Assembly: GCA_947646655.1 (NCBI GenBank)
Contig: CANSHI010000001.1
Coordinates: 189,570 to 250,527 of the forward strand
Direction of reading: 5' to 3'
DNA length: 60,958 bases
From: an uncultured bacterium
GTDB taxonomy: Bacteria; Bacillota_I; Bacilli_A; RF39; UBA660
Positions 9,740 through 17,893 of this stretch are shown piece by piece. Within the stretch, counting starts at the first letter, position 1, and every line of letters starts with the position of its first letter. The position numbers were made by a program, and so were the translations under genes. The notes under the pieces were generated by a model. The model had not been told where the DNA came from, made no database searches, and was given only the letters and a program-made list of their open reading frames with translations.

Positions 9740-9769
9740 AGCTTAGCATGTAAATATTTTGGGAGTCAA
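9740..9769 (-). promoter_or_regulatory. Possible promoter of the hydrogenase-like gene
   Basis: TTGACT (9769-9764), an 18-base spacer and TAAGCT (9745-9740) on the minus strand, about 20 bases before the start codon. Confidence 0.4.
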
Positions 9770-9933
9770 TTTATTTTAATCTTTTTGTCAAAAATTGACG
9801 TTTTATAAAGATAACTTTCTTGAATACATTTTTTTCTAGTTCAATTCATACACTTCCTTATGCTTATTAGTCTCTAGGTTGAAAAAAGTTTGTATATATG
9901 ATTTAATTATAATTAAGAAAGAAGGCATCAGAG

Positions 9934-11367
9934 ATGAACGATAAGTTAAATAAAAGCATTGTAAGCAGAGATACTAATTTTGCTGAGTGGTATACAAGTA
10001 TTATTACTAAAGCTGATTTAGTAGACTATTCTGGAACTAAGGGAAGTATTATAATAAGACCATATGGTTATGCTATATGGGAAAATATCGTAAGTGTTTT
10101 AGATAAGCAATTTAAGAGTATGGGTATTGAGAATATTCAAATGCCGATGTTTATTCCTGAGAGTTTATTAAATATTGAGAAAGATCATGTGGAAGGTTTT
10201 GCGCCAGAAGTAGCATGGGTTACACATGGTGGAGATGAAGAATTAGAAGAAAGACTTTGTATTCGTCCAACGAGTGAAACTTTATTTTGTGAGCATTTTA
10301 AGAAAATTGTAAAGAGTTATCGTGACTTGCCTATTTTATATAATCAATGGTGTACAATCGTTAGATGGGAAAAAACGACTAGACCTTTCCTCCGTGGCAG
10401 GGAAATACTATGGCAAGAAGGACATACTTTGCATACTACACGTGAAGAAGCTATAGAAATGACTTTAAAAATGTTTAAGGTATATGAAGATTTTCAACGC
10501 GATTATTTAGCGTTGCCAGTTATAGTTGGTGAAAAGACTGAAAAGGAAAAGTTTGCAGGAGCAGAAAAAACTTTTACAGTGGAAGCGATGATGTATGACG
10601 GCGTTGCTTTACAAAATGGTACTAGTCACTTTTTTGGAGATCATTTTGCTAAGTGTTTTGGAATCGAGTTTTTAAATAGGGATAATAAATTAGAAACGCC
10701 ATTTCAGACTTCGTGGGGAGTAAGTACACGTATGATGGGTGCTATAATAATGACACATAGTGATGACCGCGGACTCGTTTTGCCACCTAAAATTGCCCCA
10801 ATTAAAGTAGTAATAATTCCAATTGGAAAAGATAATGACGAAGTGAATGTTGCTTTAAAACAGGTTAGTAAACAGTTAGAAGATTTAAACATCACTTATA
10901 AAATAGATGATTCTGACAGATCGCCTGGATTTAAGTTTGCTGAGGCTGAAGTTAAGGGATACCCTATTCGTTTAGAAATTGGACCACGTGGTTTAGAAAA
11001 TGGTACAGTTACTTTAGTTAGAAGAGATACTTTAGAAAAGGAAGATGTTATTTTAGAAAAGGCAGGACATTTTGTAGAGGTTCGATTAGTAAATATTCAA
11101 ATTAATTTATATGAAAGAGCCAAGAAGAGAAGAGATTCTATGTTATATTTTGCTGAGTCTTATGAAGAAATGAAAAAAATTAATGAGACTAAACCAGGAT
11201 TTATTAAGATCAACTGGTGTGGCGATGTGCAGTGCGAAAATAAAATAAAAGATGAGATTGGCATAAAGTCTCGTTGTATACCTCTAGACGATCATGAACC
11301 TACTGGAAAATGTGCTGTTTGTGGTAAAGAAGGTAAATGTCAAGTTTATTTTGGGAAACAGTATTAA
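9934..11367 (+). CDS. proS: Prolyl-tRNA synthetase, archaeal/eukaryotic-type
   Basis: 477 residues, the short class II ProRS without the inserted editing domain of the long bacterial type. Class II motifs are visible: RPTSETLFCEHF, the TRPFLRGREILWQEGHT loop (motif 2), and the motif 3 region near TSWGVSTRMMG. The C-terminal half has an anticodon-binding domain and a cysteine-bearing zinc-like tail (CGDVQCE, then CAVCGKEGKC). It charges tRNA-Pro. Shine-Dalgarno GAAGG precedes the start. The sortase-like gene follows in the same direction after 55 bases. Confidence 0.97.
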   Translation: MNDKLNKSIVSRDTNFAEWYTSIITKADLVDYSGTKGSIIIRPYGYAIWENIVSVLDKQFKSMGIENIQMPMFIPESLLNIEKDHVEGFAPEVAWVTHGGDEELEERLCIRPTSETLFCEHFKKIVKSYRDLPILYNQWCTIVRWEKTTRPFLRGREILWQEGHTLHTTREEAIEMTLKMFKVYEDFQRDYLALPVIVGEKTEKEKFAGAEKTFTVEAMMYDGVALQNGTSHFFGDHFAKCFGIEFLNRDNKLETPFQTSWGVSTRMMGAIIMTHSDDRGLVLPPKIAPIKVVIIPIGKDNDEVNVALKQVSKQLEDLNITYKIDDSDRSPGFKFAEAEVKGYPIRLEIGPRGLENGTVTLVRRDTLEKEDVILEKAGHFVEVRLVNIQINLYERAKKRRDSMLYFAESYEEMKKINETKPGFIKINWCGDVQCENKIKDEIGIKSRCIPLDDHEPTGKCAVCGKEGKCQVYFGKQY

Positions 11368-11422
11368 GTTTGTACTAGAAAGTATGAACTTTTTTTTGTA
11401 TAATTATTTTAAGGTGATGCTG

Positions 11423-12262
11423 ATGACTACAGAACGTGTTAAAACGAAATATAAAGTTAAATGGAAAAATTTGTTTTATGTAAGCTTAATATTTATATTA
11501 CTTGGGGTTTTGATTTTTGGTGGTATAATGGTTACAAAGTATTTTATAGATTATCGAGATGTTGGAAAAATAGTGGAAAAGATCCATGGCGAAGTCGAAG
11601 TAAAAAATACTGTTGATAATGATCAAATAAAAACTTTTAAACAGAGTCCCAAACTTAGTAAATTTGATATTTATTGGGATTATGTGAAACTGGGATTAAT
11701 CGATGTGGATATGGCTGATTTGAAAAAGATGAACTCTGATACTATTGGATATATGGAAATAAAGGGATCTGATTTTTCTTATCCTATTGTTAAAAGTGAT
11801 ATAGATGGATATTATAAAAATCATTCGTTTTTAAAAAAAGAAAATCAGCTTGGTTGGCTTTATGTGGACAAAGAAGCTTCATTAGAGGAATTGGAAGTTA
11901 ACAATATAGTGTTTGGCAATAAAGTTTATGGTAAGCATTTAATGGGTGCAGTAGAAAGTATGGTTAATAGTGATTGGAGAGATGATAAGAACAATTTTGT
12001 CATAAGATATTCGACTAATTACTACTCTACTCTGTGGCAAATTGTAAGTGTTTATCATACGAAGGAAAGTGCCCATTTGAGAAAAGATTTTGAAAATGAA
12101 GAAGAAGTACAAAAGTTTGCTGATGATATTATAAGTAAAAGTGAAATAAGATTTAAGGCTAGTGCATTGGCAAGCGATAAGTTTTTGACAATAACAACTA
12201 ATGGAGACAATTCAAATACGGTAATTCATGCAAAGTTAATTAAACTTAGAGAAGAGCAATAG
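11423..12262 (+). CDS. Sortase-B-like membrane protein lacking the catalytic triad
   Basis: 279 residues from the ATG at 11423, chosen because AAGGTG sits 6 bases upstream. One N-terminal membrane segment (about 17-40) precedes a sortase B fold: NSDTIGYMEIKGSDFSYPIV, a GYYKNHSF segment, WLYVD, and the C-terminal KFLTITTNGDNSN segment. In active sortases the fold carries YGHN (His), TLxTC (Cys) and a downstream Arg. Here these positions read FGNK, TITTN and SNTV, so His, Cys and Arg are all missing. It is therefore likely a non-catalytic binding or scaffold protein. No LPXTG substrate is seen in the window. Confidence 0.8.
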   Translation: MTTERVKTKYKVKWKNLFYVSLIFILLGVLIFGGIMVTKYFIDYRDVGKIVEKIHGEVEVKNTVDNDQIKTFKQSPKLSKFDIYWDYVKLGLIDVDMADLKKMNSDTIGYMEIKGSDFSYPIVKSDIDGYYKNHSFLKKENQLGWLYVDKEASLEELEVNNIVFGNKVYGKHLMGAVESMVNSDWRDDKNNFVIRYSTNYYSTLWQIVSVYHTKESAHLRKDFENEEEVQKFADDIISKSEIRFKASALASDKFLTITTNGDNSNTVIHAKLIKLREEQ

Positions 12263-12270
12263 CTCTTTTT
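12253..12270 (+). terminator. Terminator of the sortase-like gene
   Basis: AGAGC, a 4-base loop, GCTCT and a T run. It overlaps the TAG stop codon. Confidence 0.65.
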
Positions 12271-12280
12271 TATTCATAAT

Positions 12281-12304
12281 AAAAAGTATGACGTTTCATA
12301 CTTT
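12281..12304 (-). terminator. Terminator of the small coat-like genes
   Basis: On the minus strand AAAGTATGA, loop AACG, TCATACTTT and a short T run. It lies just after the TGA stop of the gene at 12307-12558. Confidence 0.6.
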
Positions 12305-12306
12305 AA

Positions 12307-12558
12307 TCAGTTTAGTTCACATTCAAATTTTGATAATGAATCTGTTATTTTTGTTTCAGGAACTTGTTCCATTTTATATAGCCCAGCATTTTCCATTTCT
12401 TTATAAATACTTCCTTGTAAAGTTAAGTATTCATTCAAGTTTTTCATAAAAGTCTCTTTTATTTTTGGAGTACTTGATTCAATTGCTCCATGCATTAAAG
12501 TGTCGATCATATTTTTTGTTAAAGTTAATACGGTGTTCATTAATATTTTATCTTCCAT
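12307..12558 (-). CDS. CotF-like spore coat family protein
   Basis: 83 residues, almost all helical. The order MEDKILMNTVLTLTKNMIDT, then AIESSTPKIKETF, then LQGSIYKEMENAGLYKMEQV matches the ferritin-like coat F pattern (two long helices, then a YxxMxxxGxY motif). Coat F proteins are found in the spore coat of Bacillota. Strong Shine-Dalgarno AGGAGGGG. The 59-residue gene upstream ends 15 bases before it, so the pair is probably one transcript. SpoIVA elsewhere in the window supports a sporulation role. Confidence 0.65.
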   Translation of the reverse strand: MEDKILMNTVLTLTKNMIDTLMHGAIESSTPKIKETFMKNLNEYLTLQGSIYKEMENAGLYKMEQVPETKITDSLSKFECELN

Positions 12559-12573
12559 CGTTTATCCCCTCCT

Positions 12574-12753
12574 CTATTCTTCTAATAATTTGTAAAACTT
12601 TTTGTAAATATCTTTTGTTTTGTCTTCTAAATCTTCTAATGAGGATTTAAAATTTTTATCTTCTACTCCTATAATATAGTTTTTTAGAAAATCATTTATA
12701 TTAGTTAAATGACTAAGTGTGTCTTCGATATAAAGTAGTTCTTTTTCACTCAT
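12574..12753 (-). CDS. Small helical protein paired with the CotF-like gene
   Basis: 59 residues, starting MSEKELLYIEDTLSHLTNIN and ending in KLLEE, with Shine-Dalgarno GGTGAG upstream and a TAG stop at 12574. Acidic and helical, no cysteine, no membrane segment. The spacing of the charged helices resembles half of the coat-F-like protein that follows. No family can be named. Its good ribosome-binding site and tight linkage argue that it is translated. Confidence 0.6.
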   Translation of the reverse strand: MSEKELLYIEDTLSHLTNINDFLKNYIIGVEDKNFKSSLEDLEDKTKDIYKKFYKLLEE

Positions 12754-12830
12754 TTTTTCTCACCCTTTTTTAGTATAGCAAGTTTGTGTTTTTTTATTTA
12801 TCCAATCATTGGTATTAACTTTAAAAATTT

Positions 12831-12861
12831 TTTACACTTTTTAATAAATTTATGTTATAAT
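12831..12861 (+). promoter_or_regulatory. Possible promoter of tRNA-Leu
   Basis: TTTACA (12831-12836) and TATAAT (12856-12861) with a 19-base spacer, 12 bases before the mature tRNA. Confidence 0.5.
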
Positions 12862-12873
12862 TTATTTGCAGTT

Positions 12874-12960
12874 GCCTCTGTGGCGGAATTGGTAGACGCG
12901 CTGGACTCAAAATCCAGTGGTAGAAATACCGTGCCGGTTCGATTCCGGCCAGAGGCACCA
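12874..12960 (+). tRNA. tRNA-Leu, anticodon CAA
   Basis: 87 bases with encoded CCA. Acceptor GCCUCUG pairs with CAGAGGC. The anticodon stem CTGGA/TCCAG closes the loop CTCAAAA, giving CAA. A long variable arm (GTGGTAGAAATACCGT) marks a class II tRNA, as expected for Leu, and the T arm carries GGTTCGATTCC. It reads TTG codons. It borders the accessory stretch that runs to 18.6 kb. Confidence 0.97.
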
Positions 12961-13064
12961 TTGACGTTTCTGTTCGAACTTTTTCGGACATTGATATATA
13001 GAAATCAATCAAAAGATTGATTTTTCTTTTGCTAGAAAAATCGAAATTGGAAAGGTTGGCGTCT

Positions 13065-13292
13065 ATGGTTAATATAATCAAACAAGAAATTGATATGGAA
13101 GAATCTTTAAAAAGAAGATTAGATATTATTTGTGATTTTTGTAATACTACTTCAACAATTATCAATGGTAGTATTAGAAAAGTAGATAAAACAAATCTCA
13201 CTTATATTGAGCCACATAGAATAATCATTAAAAATATAACATTTCTTGCTTTCAATTATTCTAATGATATTCAAAGAAAATTAAAACAATAG
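13065..13292 (+). CDS. Small unknown protein downstream of tRNA-Leu
   Basis: 75 residues from the ATG at 13065. The sequence (MVNIIKQEIDMEESLKRRLD, ending IQRKLKQ) is amphipathic and helical, with two cysteines in CDFCN. A possible Shine-Dalgarno (GGAAAGG) lies a little far upstream. No family recognised. It is followed directly by a perfect terminator shared with the converging gene. Confidence 0.5.
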   Translation: MVNIIKQEIDMEESLKRRLDIICDFCNTTSTIINGSIRKVDKTNLTYIEPHRIIIKNITFLAFNYSNDIQRKLKQ

Positions 13293-13334
13293 AAAAAGAA
13301 GATTTTGAGCGTTAATGCCTGAAATCTTCTTTTT
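13293..13334. terminator. Bidirectional terminator
   Basis: A perfect 13-bp inverted repeat, AAAAAGAAGATTT (13293-13305) and AAATCTTCTTTTT (13322-13334), lies between convergent genes and gives a T run on either strand. Confidence 0.85.
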
Positions 13335-13340
13335 AAGTAA

Positions 13341-13835
13341 TTATCTATGTTTTCCACTAGTGCGATTATTAACATAATTATTTCGATAATCACAAAATTC
13401 TTGACCTCTTTCGTGATAAAAACCAACAACACTAGCGACAGAATGATTTTGCCATCCTGATAATTCCATTCCATAATGTACACAGGGATTATCAAGATTT
13501 TGGACATCTATTGGAGTATATGCTTCTTCAACAGAAAGTCCTTGACTTAATTTTTCCATACATTGGAGTGCTGCTTCTATGCTTGCTCCATTATACCAAA
13601 CTTGTTCTAGATCAGCTAATGAATTATCAACAAGAGCTCCCCAGTTATCAGTAAATTGTTGTTTAACAACAGAAGCACCTCTTTGCTTAAACTCCTCTTT
13701 TTTTGCTAGAATTTCAGCAGTTACTTTTTCTTTTTTCGCTTTATAGTCATCAGTTGGCTCAAAAGATAACATAGCATTTGTTTCATCATCATATGTTACA
13801 ATATGACTACCAATATTAGTTTGCTTTATTGCCAT
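13341..13835 (-). CDS. Unknown cytoplasmic protein
   Basis: 164 residues, soluble, with a charged helical middle (KAKKEKVTAEILAKKEEF) and a Cys/His/Trp-containing C-terminus (NPCVHYGMELSGWQNH). Strong Shine-Dalgarno AGGAGG before the ATG. No family recognised and no clear catalytic signature. It lies in the accessory stretch beside tRNA-Leu. Confidence 0.6.
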   Translation of the reverse strand: MAIKQTNIGSHIVTYDDETNAMLSFEPTDDYKAKKEKVTAEILAKKEEFKQRGASVVKQQFTDNWGALVDNSLADLEQVWYNGASIEAALQCMEKLSQGLSVEEAYTPIDVQNLDNPCVHYGMELSGWQNHSVASVVGFYHERGQEFCDYRNNYVNNRTSGKHR

Positions 13836-14308
13836 AAAAATTTTCCTCCTTTGAAAAAATTATAACACAAAAATCATTTTTTGACACATTGCATAAAAAT
13901 TATGTTAAAATATTATCAAAGATTGAATATTCTATGCATCAATTCGTTATTTTTGCGAAAAGTTGTAGATTACTACGTCACTCGCACCAGATTGGTAAGA
14001 AACTCGAACTTTTTGAGTTAAAATATAAAAACTACTCTTAATTAAATTGAAAGTGGTTTTATTTTGTCAATTTAGTAAACACACTTGTACATTGACATAA
14101 TCAATGAATGTGTGAAATTGATTGTTCAATTTGACTTTTAAAAAAATAATTGTATAATATACAACTAGTAAAGGCATATTATAGTATTTTATGTAATATT
14201 CCTTATAAATAATTGGGGTGATTATTATGAGAAAGTGTATAGTTTTACTTTATCATAATTTAAAATTCGATTGTATTAATGCATTAATTATAAAATAAAG
14301 GATAAGGA
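13836..14308. other. Non-coding accessory stretch
   Basis: AT-rich, with no convincing long gene. It contains a segment (about 13978-14033) with GTCACTCGCACCAGATTGG next to a small inverted repeat ACTCGAAC/TTTTTGAGTT, and a 23-codon open frame at 14227-14298. The promoter for the pair at 14309-15687 should be here; TTGACT (14129-14134) with TATAAT (14154-14159) is a possible though slightly long match. Confidence 0.4.
14227..14298 (+). CDS. Possible 23-residue leader peptide
   Basis: ATG at 14227 with GGGGTG upstream encodes MRKCIVLLYHNLKFDCINAL and three more residues, then TAA ten bases before the next gene. It could be a leader peptide or a decayed gene start. Length alone makes it uncertain. 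Confidence 0.25.
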   Translation: MRKCIVLLYHNLKFDCINALIIK

Positions 14309-15016
14309 GTGATTAATGCAAATACAATTATTAGTGTATTACAAAATCTAAATTATCAATTTTTAGCAAATAACAAAAATGGCGTGAAAGTTGATAATAA
14401 AAATTATATATTTAAGACTGGTAAAATACCAATTATATTATCTGCACCACATGCAGTAAAACAATGTAGAGAATCGCAAGTTAAACCAAGTGATTATTTG
14501 ACAGGTGCACTTGCAATTTATTTAGCAGAAAAGTGTGATTGTTCTTATTTTGTTAGAGTTTTCAATGATAATGATGATCCTAATTTTCCTTTAGGAAAAA
14601 CATTATTAGAAATAGAAAATGAATATTTAAGAAATTTAAAAAAGTTTATTCAAGAATATAATCAATTTTTAATGATAGATATTCATGGCTGTGTTAATAG
14701 TAAAAAATACGATTGTAGTTTATGGCATGATGATTATAATACTTGTGAAACACAAGTTGTTAAAATATTTGAAAATAATTTTAATTGTTGTGATTTAACT
14801 ATTGATAATGGTACTGAATATTTAGGCGGTCAAGTAACAAGGCAATGTGCTTTGATTACTAATTCTTTTCAACTTGAGATAAAAAGAAAAATAAGAACAT
14901 TAAAATTAGAAAATTATTATTTATTAAAATCATTTATCGATTCAATGGAAAAATCTATTTATGAAACTTACGATTACTCTATGAAACTAGAAAAAGTAAG
15001 GAGAGATAGAAGATGA
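14309..15016 (+). CDS. N-formylglutamate amidohydrolase-like protein
   Basis: 235 residues from a GTG. SAPHAV (His 48), then PNFPLG, MIDIHGC (Asp 124, His 126) and a late LEIKRKIR segment match the layout of the N-formylglutamate amidohydrolase family, zinc hydrolases that cleave N-formyl or related amides. The start is odd: AAGGAG abuts the GTG, and the best-placed ATG (14316) is in another frame and stops after 11 codons. The true start may be a non-standard codon, or there is a small frameshift near the 5' end. It overlaps the next gene by ATGA. Confidence 0.6.
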   Translation: MINANTIISVLQNLNYQFLANNKNGVKVDNKNYIFKTGKIPIILSAPHAVKQCRESQVKPSDYLTGALAIYLAEKCDCSYFVRVFNDNDDPNFPLGKTLLEIENEYLRNLKKFIQEYNQFLMIDIHGCVNSKKYDCSLWHDDYNTCETQVVKIFENNFNCCDLTIDNGTEYLGGQVTRQCALITNSFQLEIKRKIRTLKLENYYLLKSFIDSMEKSIYETYDYSMKLEKVRRDRR

Positions 15017-15687
15017 ATACAATAAATGAAAAATATGATATTATTTTACCAAATGAATTTGGTAGAAAGTATACGATACGATATAAACAATATATGTATA
15101 GTGATATAGAAGGACAAGATGGCATCCCTAATTGGGAATTGCAAGACTTTGGATGTGGTCCTTCTTCAATGGCAACTATATTATCAAGTATAGGTTATGA
15201 TTTAGATCCAGTAGAAGTGGCAAAACAAATGTTATTAGATGAATACGGAAACCCAATAGATTTTTATACAAATAAAGAAACTGGTAGATTAGGAATGTCT
15301 ACACTAGGTTTTTTATATTTACTTCAAGAGCTAATTAGAACTAAAGGTTTTAATCTTGAATACCAATTAGTAAAATATAGTTATGAACATCCTGAATTAA
15401 AGAAGGAACAAATTATTGAGATGATTAAGCATGATTATATGGCTCTAATATTAGTTGGTCCAAAAGGAAAGATAGAACACCCTAGAACATTTTCTAATTA
15501 TGGGCATTATATATCCGTTACTAGCGTTAATAATCTCAATAATGAATTTTATGTGGCAAATCCTAATAAGACTGGAGATAGTCAAATTGATACAACATAT
15601 TCTTATGAAACACTTGTATCAAATATGTATACCAATACTTTTGATTTCTTAATGGTTAAAAACAAATCATTAGTCTTAAAAAAATAA
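15013..15687 (+). CDS. C39-like cysteine peptidase family protein
   Basis: 224 residues, no signal peptide. DFGCGPSSMATILSSIG carries the nucleophile Cys 48, NYGHYISVTSV carries His 165, and FYVANPN supplies the third position, the C39-like papain-fold order. Members cleave leader peptides or amide bonds, and some act in toxin or peptide systems. Its start overlaps the stop of the amidohydrolase-like gene by 4 bases, so the two are translationally coupled and probably act together. Confidence 0.7.
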   Translation: MNTINEKYDIILPNEFGRKYTIRYKQYMYSDIEGQDGIPNWELQDFGCGPSSMATILSSIGYDLDPVEVAKQMLLDEYGNPIDFYTNKETGRLGMSTLGFLYLLQELIRTKGFNLEYQLVKYSYEHPELKKEQIIEMIKHDYMALILVGPKGKIEHPRTFSNYGHYISVTSVNNLNNEFYVANPNKTGDSQIDTTYSYETLVSNMYTNTFDFLMVKNKSLVLKK

Positions 15688-15697
15688 ATTTCTTATA

Positions 15698-15724
15698 AAA
15701 CTAGTATAAACTGCTAGTTTTTTT
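15698..15724 (+). terminator. Terminator of the amidohydrolase/C39 pair
   Basis: AAACTAG (15698-15704), a 9-base loop, CTAGTTT (15714-15720) and a T run. Confidence 0.75.
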
Positions 15725-15754
15725 GTTTTGGTGCATAAATATGCTATACTTTTA

Positions 15755-15785
15755 ATAGTTAATATTATTACTAACTATTTTTTTG
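15755..15785 (+). terminator. Second terminator-like hairpin
   Basis: ATAGTTA (15755-15761), loop, TAACTAT (15772-15778) and T7. It lies only 30 bases after the previous terminator, with a TATACT box between them, so a very short transcript is possible. Confidence 0.4.
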
Positions 15786-15893
15786 TCTAAAGAGTTGTTG
15801 TACGTCTTCCTTGAAAAATTATACGAACCCCACAATTGTTCGTTTTAAATTTAACTAAAATGTGTTATACTGTAGATTATGGGAGGTTTTATT

Positions 15894-16664
15894 GTGAGTT
15901 ATGTAACAAAAAATATTAAATTATCAATGTCAGAAAGTTGGTATTATGATAATGGATATTTAACAATTGATTTAGAATTATTTGGGAAGTATTTAAGTGC
16001 AGTTTTTAATAGATTTCTTGGAGGATATTATTATTTTCAAAAGTTTACTCCAATTATAATGACTGATAAAGAACGTCCAATATGGAAACAAGGTAAAGAA
16101 ATAAAGAGTTTAGCTGTAATAAGTCCTAATTTATATGGTAAAGAGTTTGAAAAAAATTATAATAGAGTTAGAGTAGTTCATATGTCATCACAACAGCCGT
16201 GATCTTTACAAGCATATACTTTAGGTTCTAAAGAATATCCTTCCTTGTTCTCAAAATTACCATTAGAATTAGATGAAAAGGATTATTTACTATATTTTGG
16301 TGACTATGCTTGTAAAGATGTTACGATTGTTTTAGGTAGTGTAAAAAATAGTGAATTTGTTCCTCTTAGTCGTTTTGAAGTGATAGGTTCAAGTGGAATA
16401 AAATATTCAAATCCACAATATTCATTTATTGAAGGGTTTATAAAAGCAATTTTTAATTATAGGATTCTAAATCAAAAGCCTAATCTAGATCAAGATGATA
16501 TGGAATCAATTTTAGATAATTTTGGCATAAACAAAATAGAAAAATTACAAATTATAGTGAGACTTTTAAAAGCTATACAAGAAGAATCTACTGAAATATT
16601 ATTAGGAAATAATAATGTTGGAAATGTTTTGCAATTAAAAAAAGACAATAAAATTATTAAATAA
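15894..16664 (+). pseudogene. Unknown gene interrupted by one in-frame TGA
   Basis: A GTG at 15894 follows GGGAGG by 7 bases and opens a frame of 256 codons to TAA at 16662. The frame has a single internal stop, TGA at 16200-16202, after HMSSQQP; translation continues as SLQAYTLGSKEYP without a frame change. A TGG-to-TGA change would give PWSLQAYTL. The protein is soluble with aromatic-rich beta-like segments and a helical C-terminus, no family recognised. The organism reads TGA as stop elsewhere, so this is most likely a recent nonsense mutation. The two halves could still be made separately. Confidence 0.6.
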
Positions 16665-16682
16665 TTTCAGACTGTTGACAAA
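16665..16682 (+). repeat. Left inverted repeat of the IS1182-like remnant
   Basis: Exact reverse complement of 17773-17790. It starts directly after the TAA stop of the broken gene. Confidence 0.9.
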
Positions 16683-16812
16683 GTGGTATATCTGAAAAGA
16701 CATATCCCTTTTTTGTGCAAATATTTATCAAATAAACCATTATTGCCAAAAAGCTATTAGTATAACCATTATTCTTAGTAGTTCTTTTCATATTTTTGAC
16801 TTTTTTCCATTT

Positions 16813-17653
16813 TCATAAAGACATTTTTTTAAGATTGTGGCATGCAAAAATTAAGAGGATTTGGTTAGAATTTTTTTCTAATACTCTTATTCTTGTGAAT
16901 CTAAGACTATGTTGTTCTTTGCAATCTCCAAATATTCTTTCAATTGTTTGTTTTCTTTTTGGATATTCTGTTTTTAAATAAATCTTCGTATCTTTTTTGA
17001 TTTACTTCATCCTTATAGTCTTACCAAATATGCCTTGTTATTACTTTTTGATTATTTTTGATTATTTTTGCTTTTTGTACATTTATCTTTGAAAGGGCAT
17101 GTCTCACATCTCTTTTTATTTGATTTATATATTTTATATCCTTGTTTATCAACTGTTTTTAATTCTAATATCTCTCCTGTTGGACACACATAACAATCAT
17201 TTTCTTTGTCATATTCAAATTCTTTTTTGCTCATTAAAGTTTTATCTTTTCTTCCTTTTGGTCTACTGTAAGGCATTAATGCTTCTTTTCCGGATTCTTT
17301 TATTTTCTTACATATTGCTGGTGTATTATATCCTGAATCTAAACATACATTTTCTACTTCTTCTGCATATTCTTCGATTATTTCATCATAGATGTTATCA
17401 AAAGCAACACTATCATGCATATTTCCAGCATTTGTACTACATGCTATTACAAATCCATTTCCTTCACTAAATGCTTGATGTGTATAAGCAAAACATTGTC
17501 TTCTATGAACTTTAAATCTATTGCTGCATCTTTCTTTCTTACCATAAGTTCCTTTGGTACTATTTCTTCTATTATTTTTAGTATTATGCAATCATTTTTA
17601 TATTCTTGTCTTCTCATCATTTTTATCACTTTCCCTACCTTAACCATCTTCAT
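16813..17653 (-). pseudogene. IS1182-family transposase, frameshifted and truncated
   Basis: The best-preserved piece (17052-17591 region) reads CFAYTHQAFSEGNGFV, TNAGNMHDSVAFDNIYDE and LDSGYNTP, the central DDE core of IS1182 transposases, followed by a cysteine segment (CETCPFKDKC). A further piece near 16815-16990, in another frame, reads YPKRKQTIERIFGDCKEQHS and FACHNLKKM, the conserved C-terminus. At least two frame changes separate these parts and the N-terminal region is missing, so no active enzyme can be made. Confidence 0.8.
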
Positions 17654-17772
17654 TTTATCATTTTTTCATAAAAAAAACGAGATATTAGTGACATATTTGG
17701 TTAAGATAAGTCTATCTCGTATCTTCATTATACTTCATTTATTTCTAAAAGAAAAGACTGTTGTTATTATCT

Positions 17773-17790
17773 TTTGTCAACAGTCTGAAA
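17773..17790 (-). repeat. Right inverted repeat of the IS1182-like remnant
   Basis: Exact reverse complement of 16665-16682. Confidence 0.9.
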
Positions 17791-17813
17791 CGACTTGTAA
17801 AAAAGTCGTTTTT
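17788..17813 (+). terminator. Terminator adjoining the IS right end
   Basis: AAACGACTT (17788-17796), loop, AAGTCGTTT (17803-17811) and T-rich tail. Its first three bases are the last of the IS end. Confidence 0.7.
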
Positions 17814-17893
17814 ATGATATTATGAATATGTCAAGGGAACTTGCATAAAATAAAAAAGGGAATACTTAACACCTCAATGTTGAGTACTCACCA

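Larger units (their letters stand above)
16665..17790 (-). mobile_element. IS1182-like insertion sequence, internally deleted remnant
   Basis: 1126 bp bounded by perfect 18-bp inverted ends TTTCAGACTGTTGACAAA. The minus strand encodes broken pieces of a DDE transposase (see the pseudogene entry). At about 1.1 kb it is shorter than a full element of this family (about 1.6 kb), and the N-terminal half of the transposase is missing. No target duplication is visible. The left end touches the stop codon of the broken gene, and the right end touches a terminator that may once have served that gene. Confidence 0.8.

Noticed and set aside
11294..11422. Sortase-like gene starting inside proS
   Set aside because: The extra residues overlap proS in another frame, and the ribosome-binding site points to 11423.
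12784..13201. Open frames over tRNA-Leu on both strands (for example a frame reading ELVDALDSKSSG)
   Set aside because: These are translations of the tRNA itself, a well-known artefact.
13978..14033. A T-box or tRNA fragment, because TCACTCGCACCA also occurs in the ileS leader
   Set aside because: No T-box core (GGTGGTACCAC) or tRNA arms follow; the shared bases are too few.
16200..16202. TGA read as tryptophan genome-wide (genetic code 4)
   Set aside because: All core genes are intact with TGG as Trp, and scpB, the gene at 7549 and others end in TGA, several overlapping the next start. At most the accessory DNA came from such a donor.
16665..17790. Target-site duplication around the IS remnant
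   Set aside because: The bases flanking the two inverted ends do not match.
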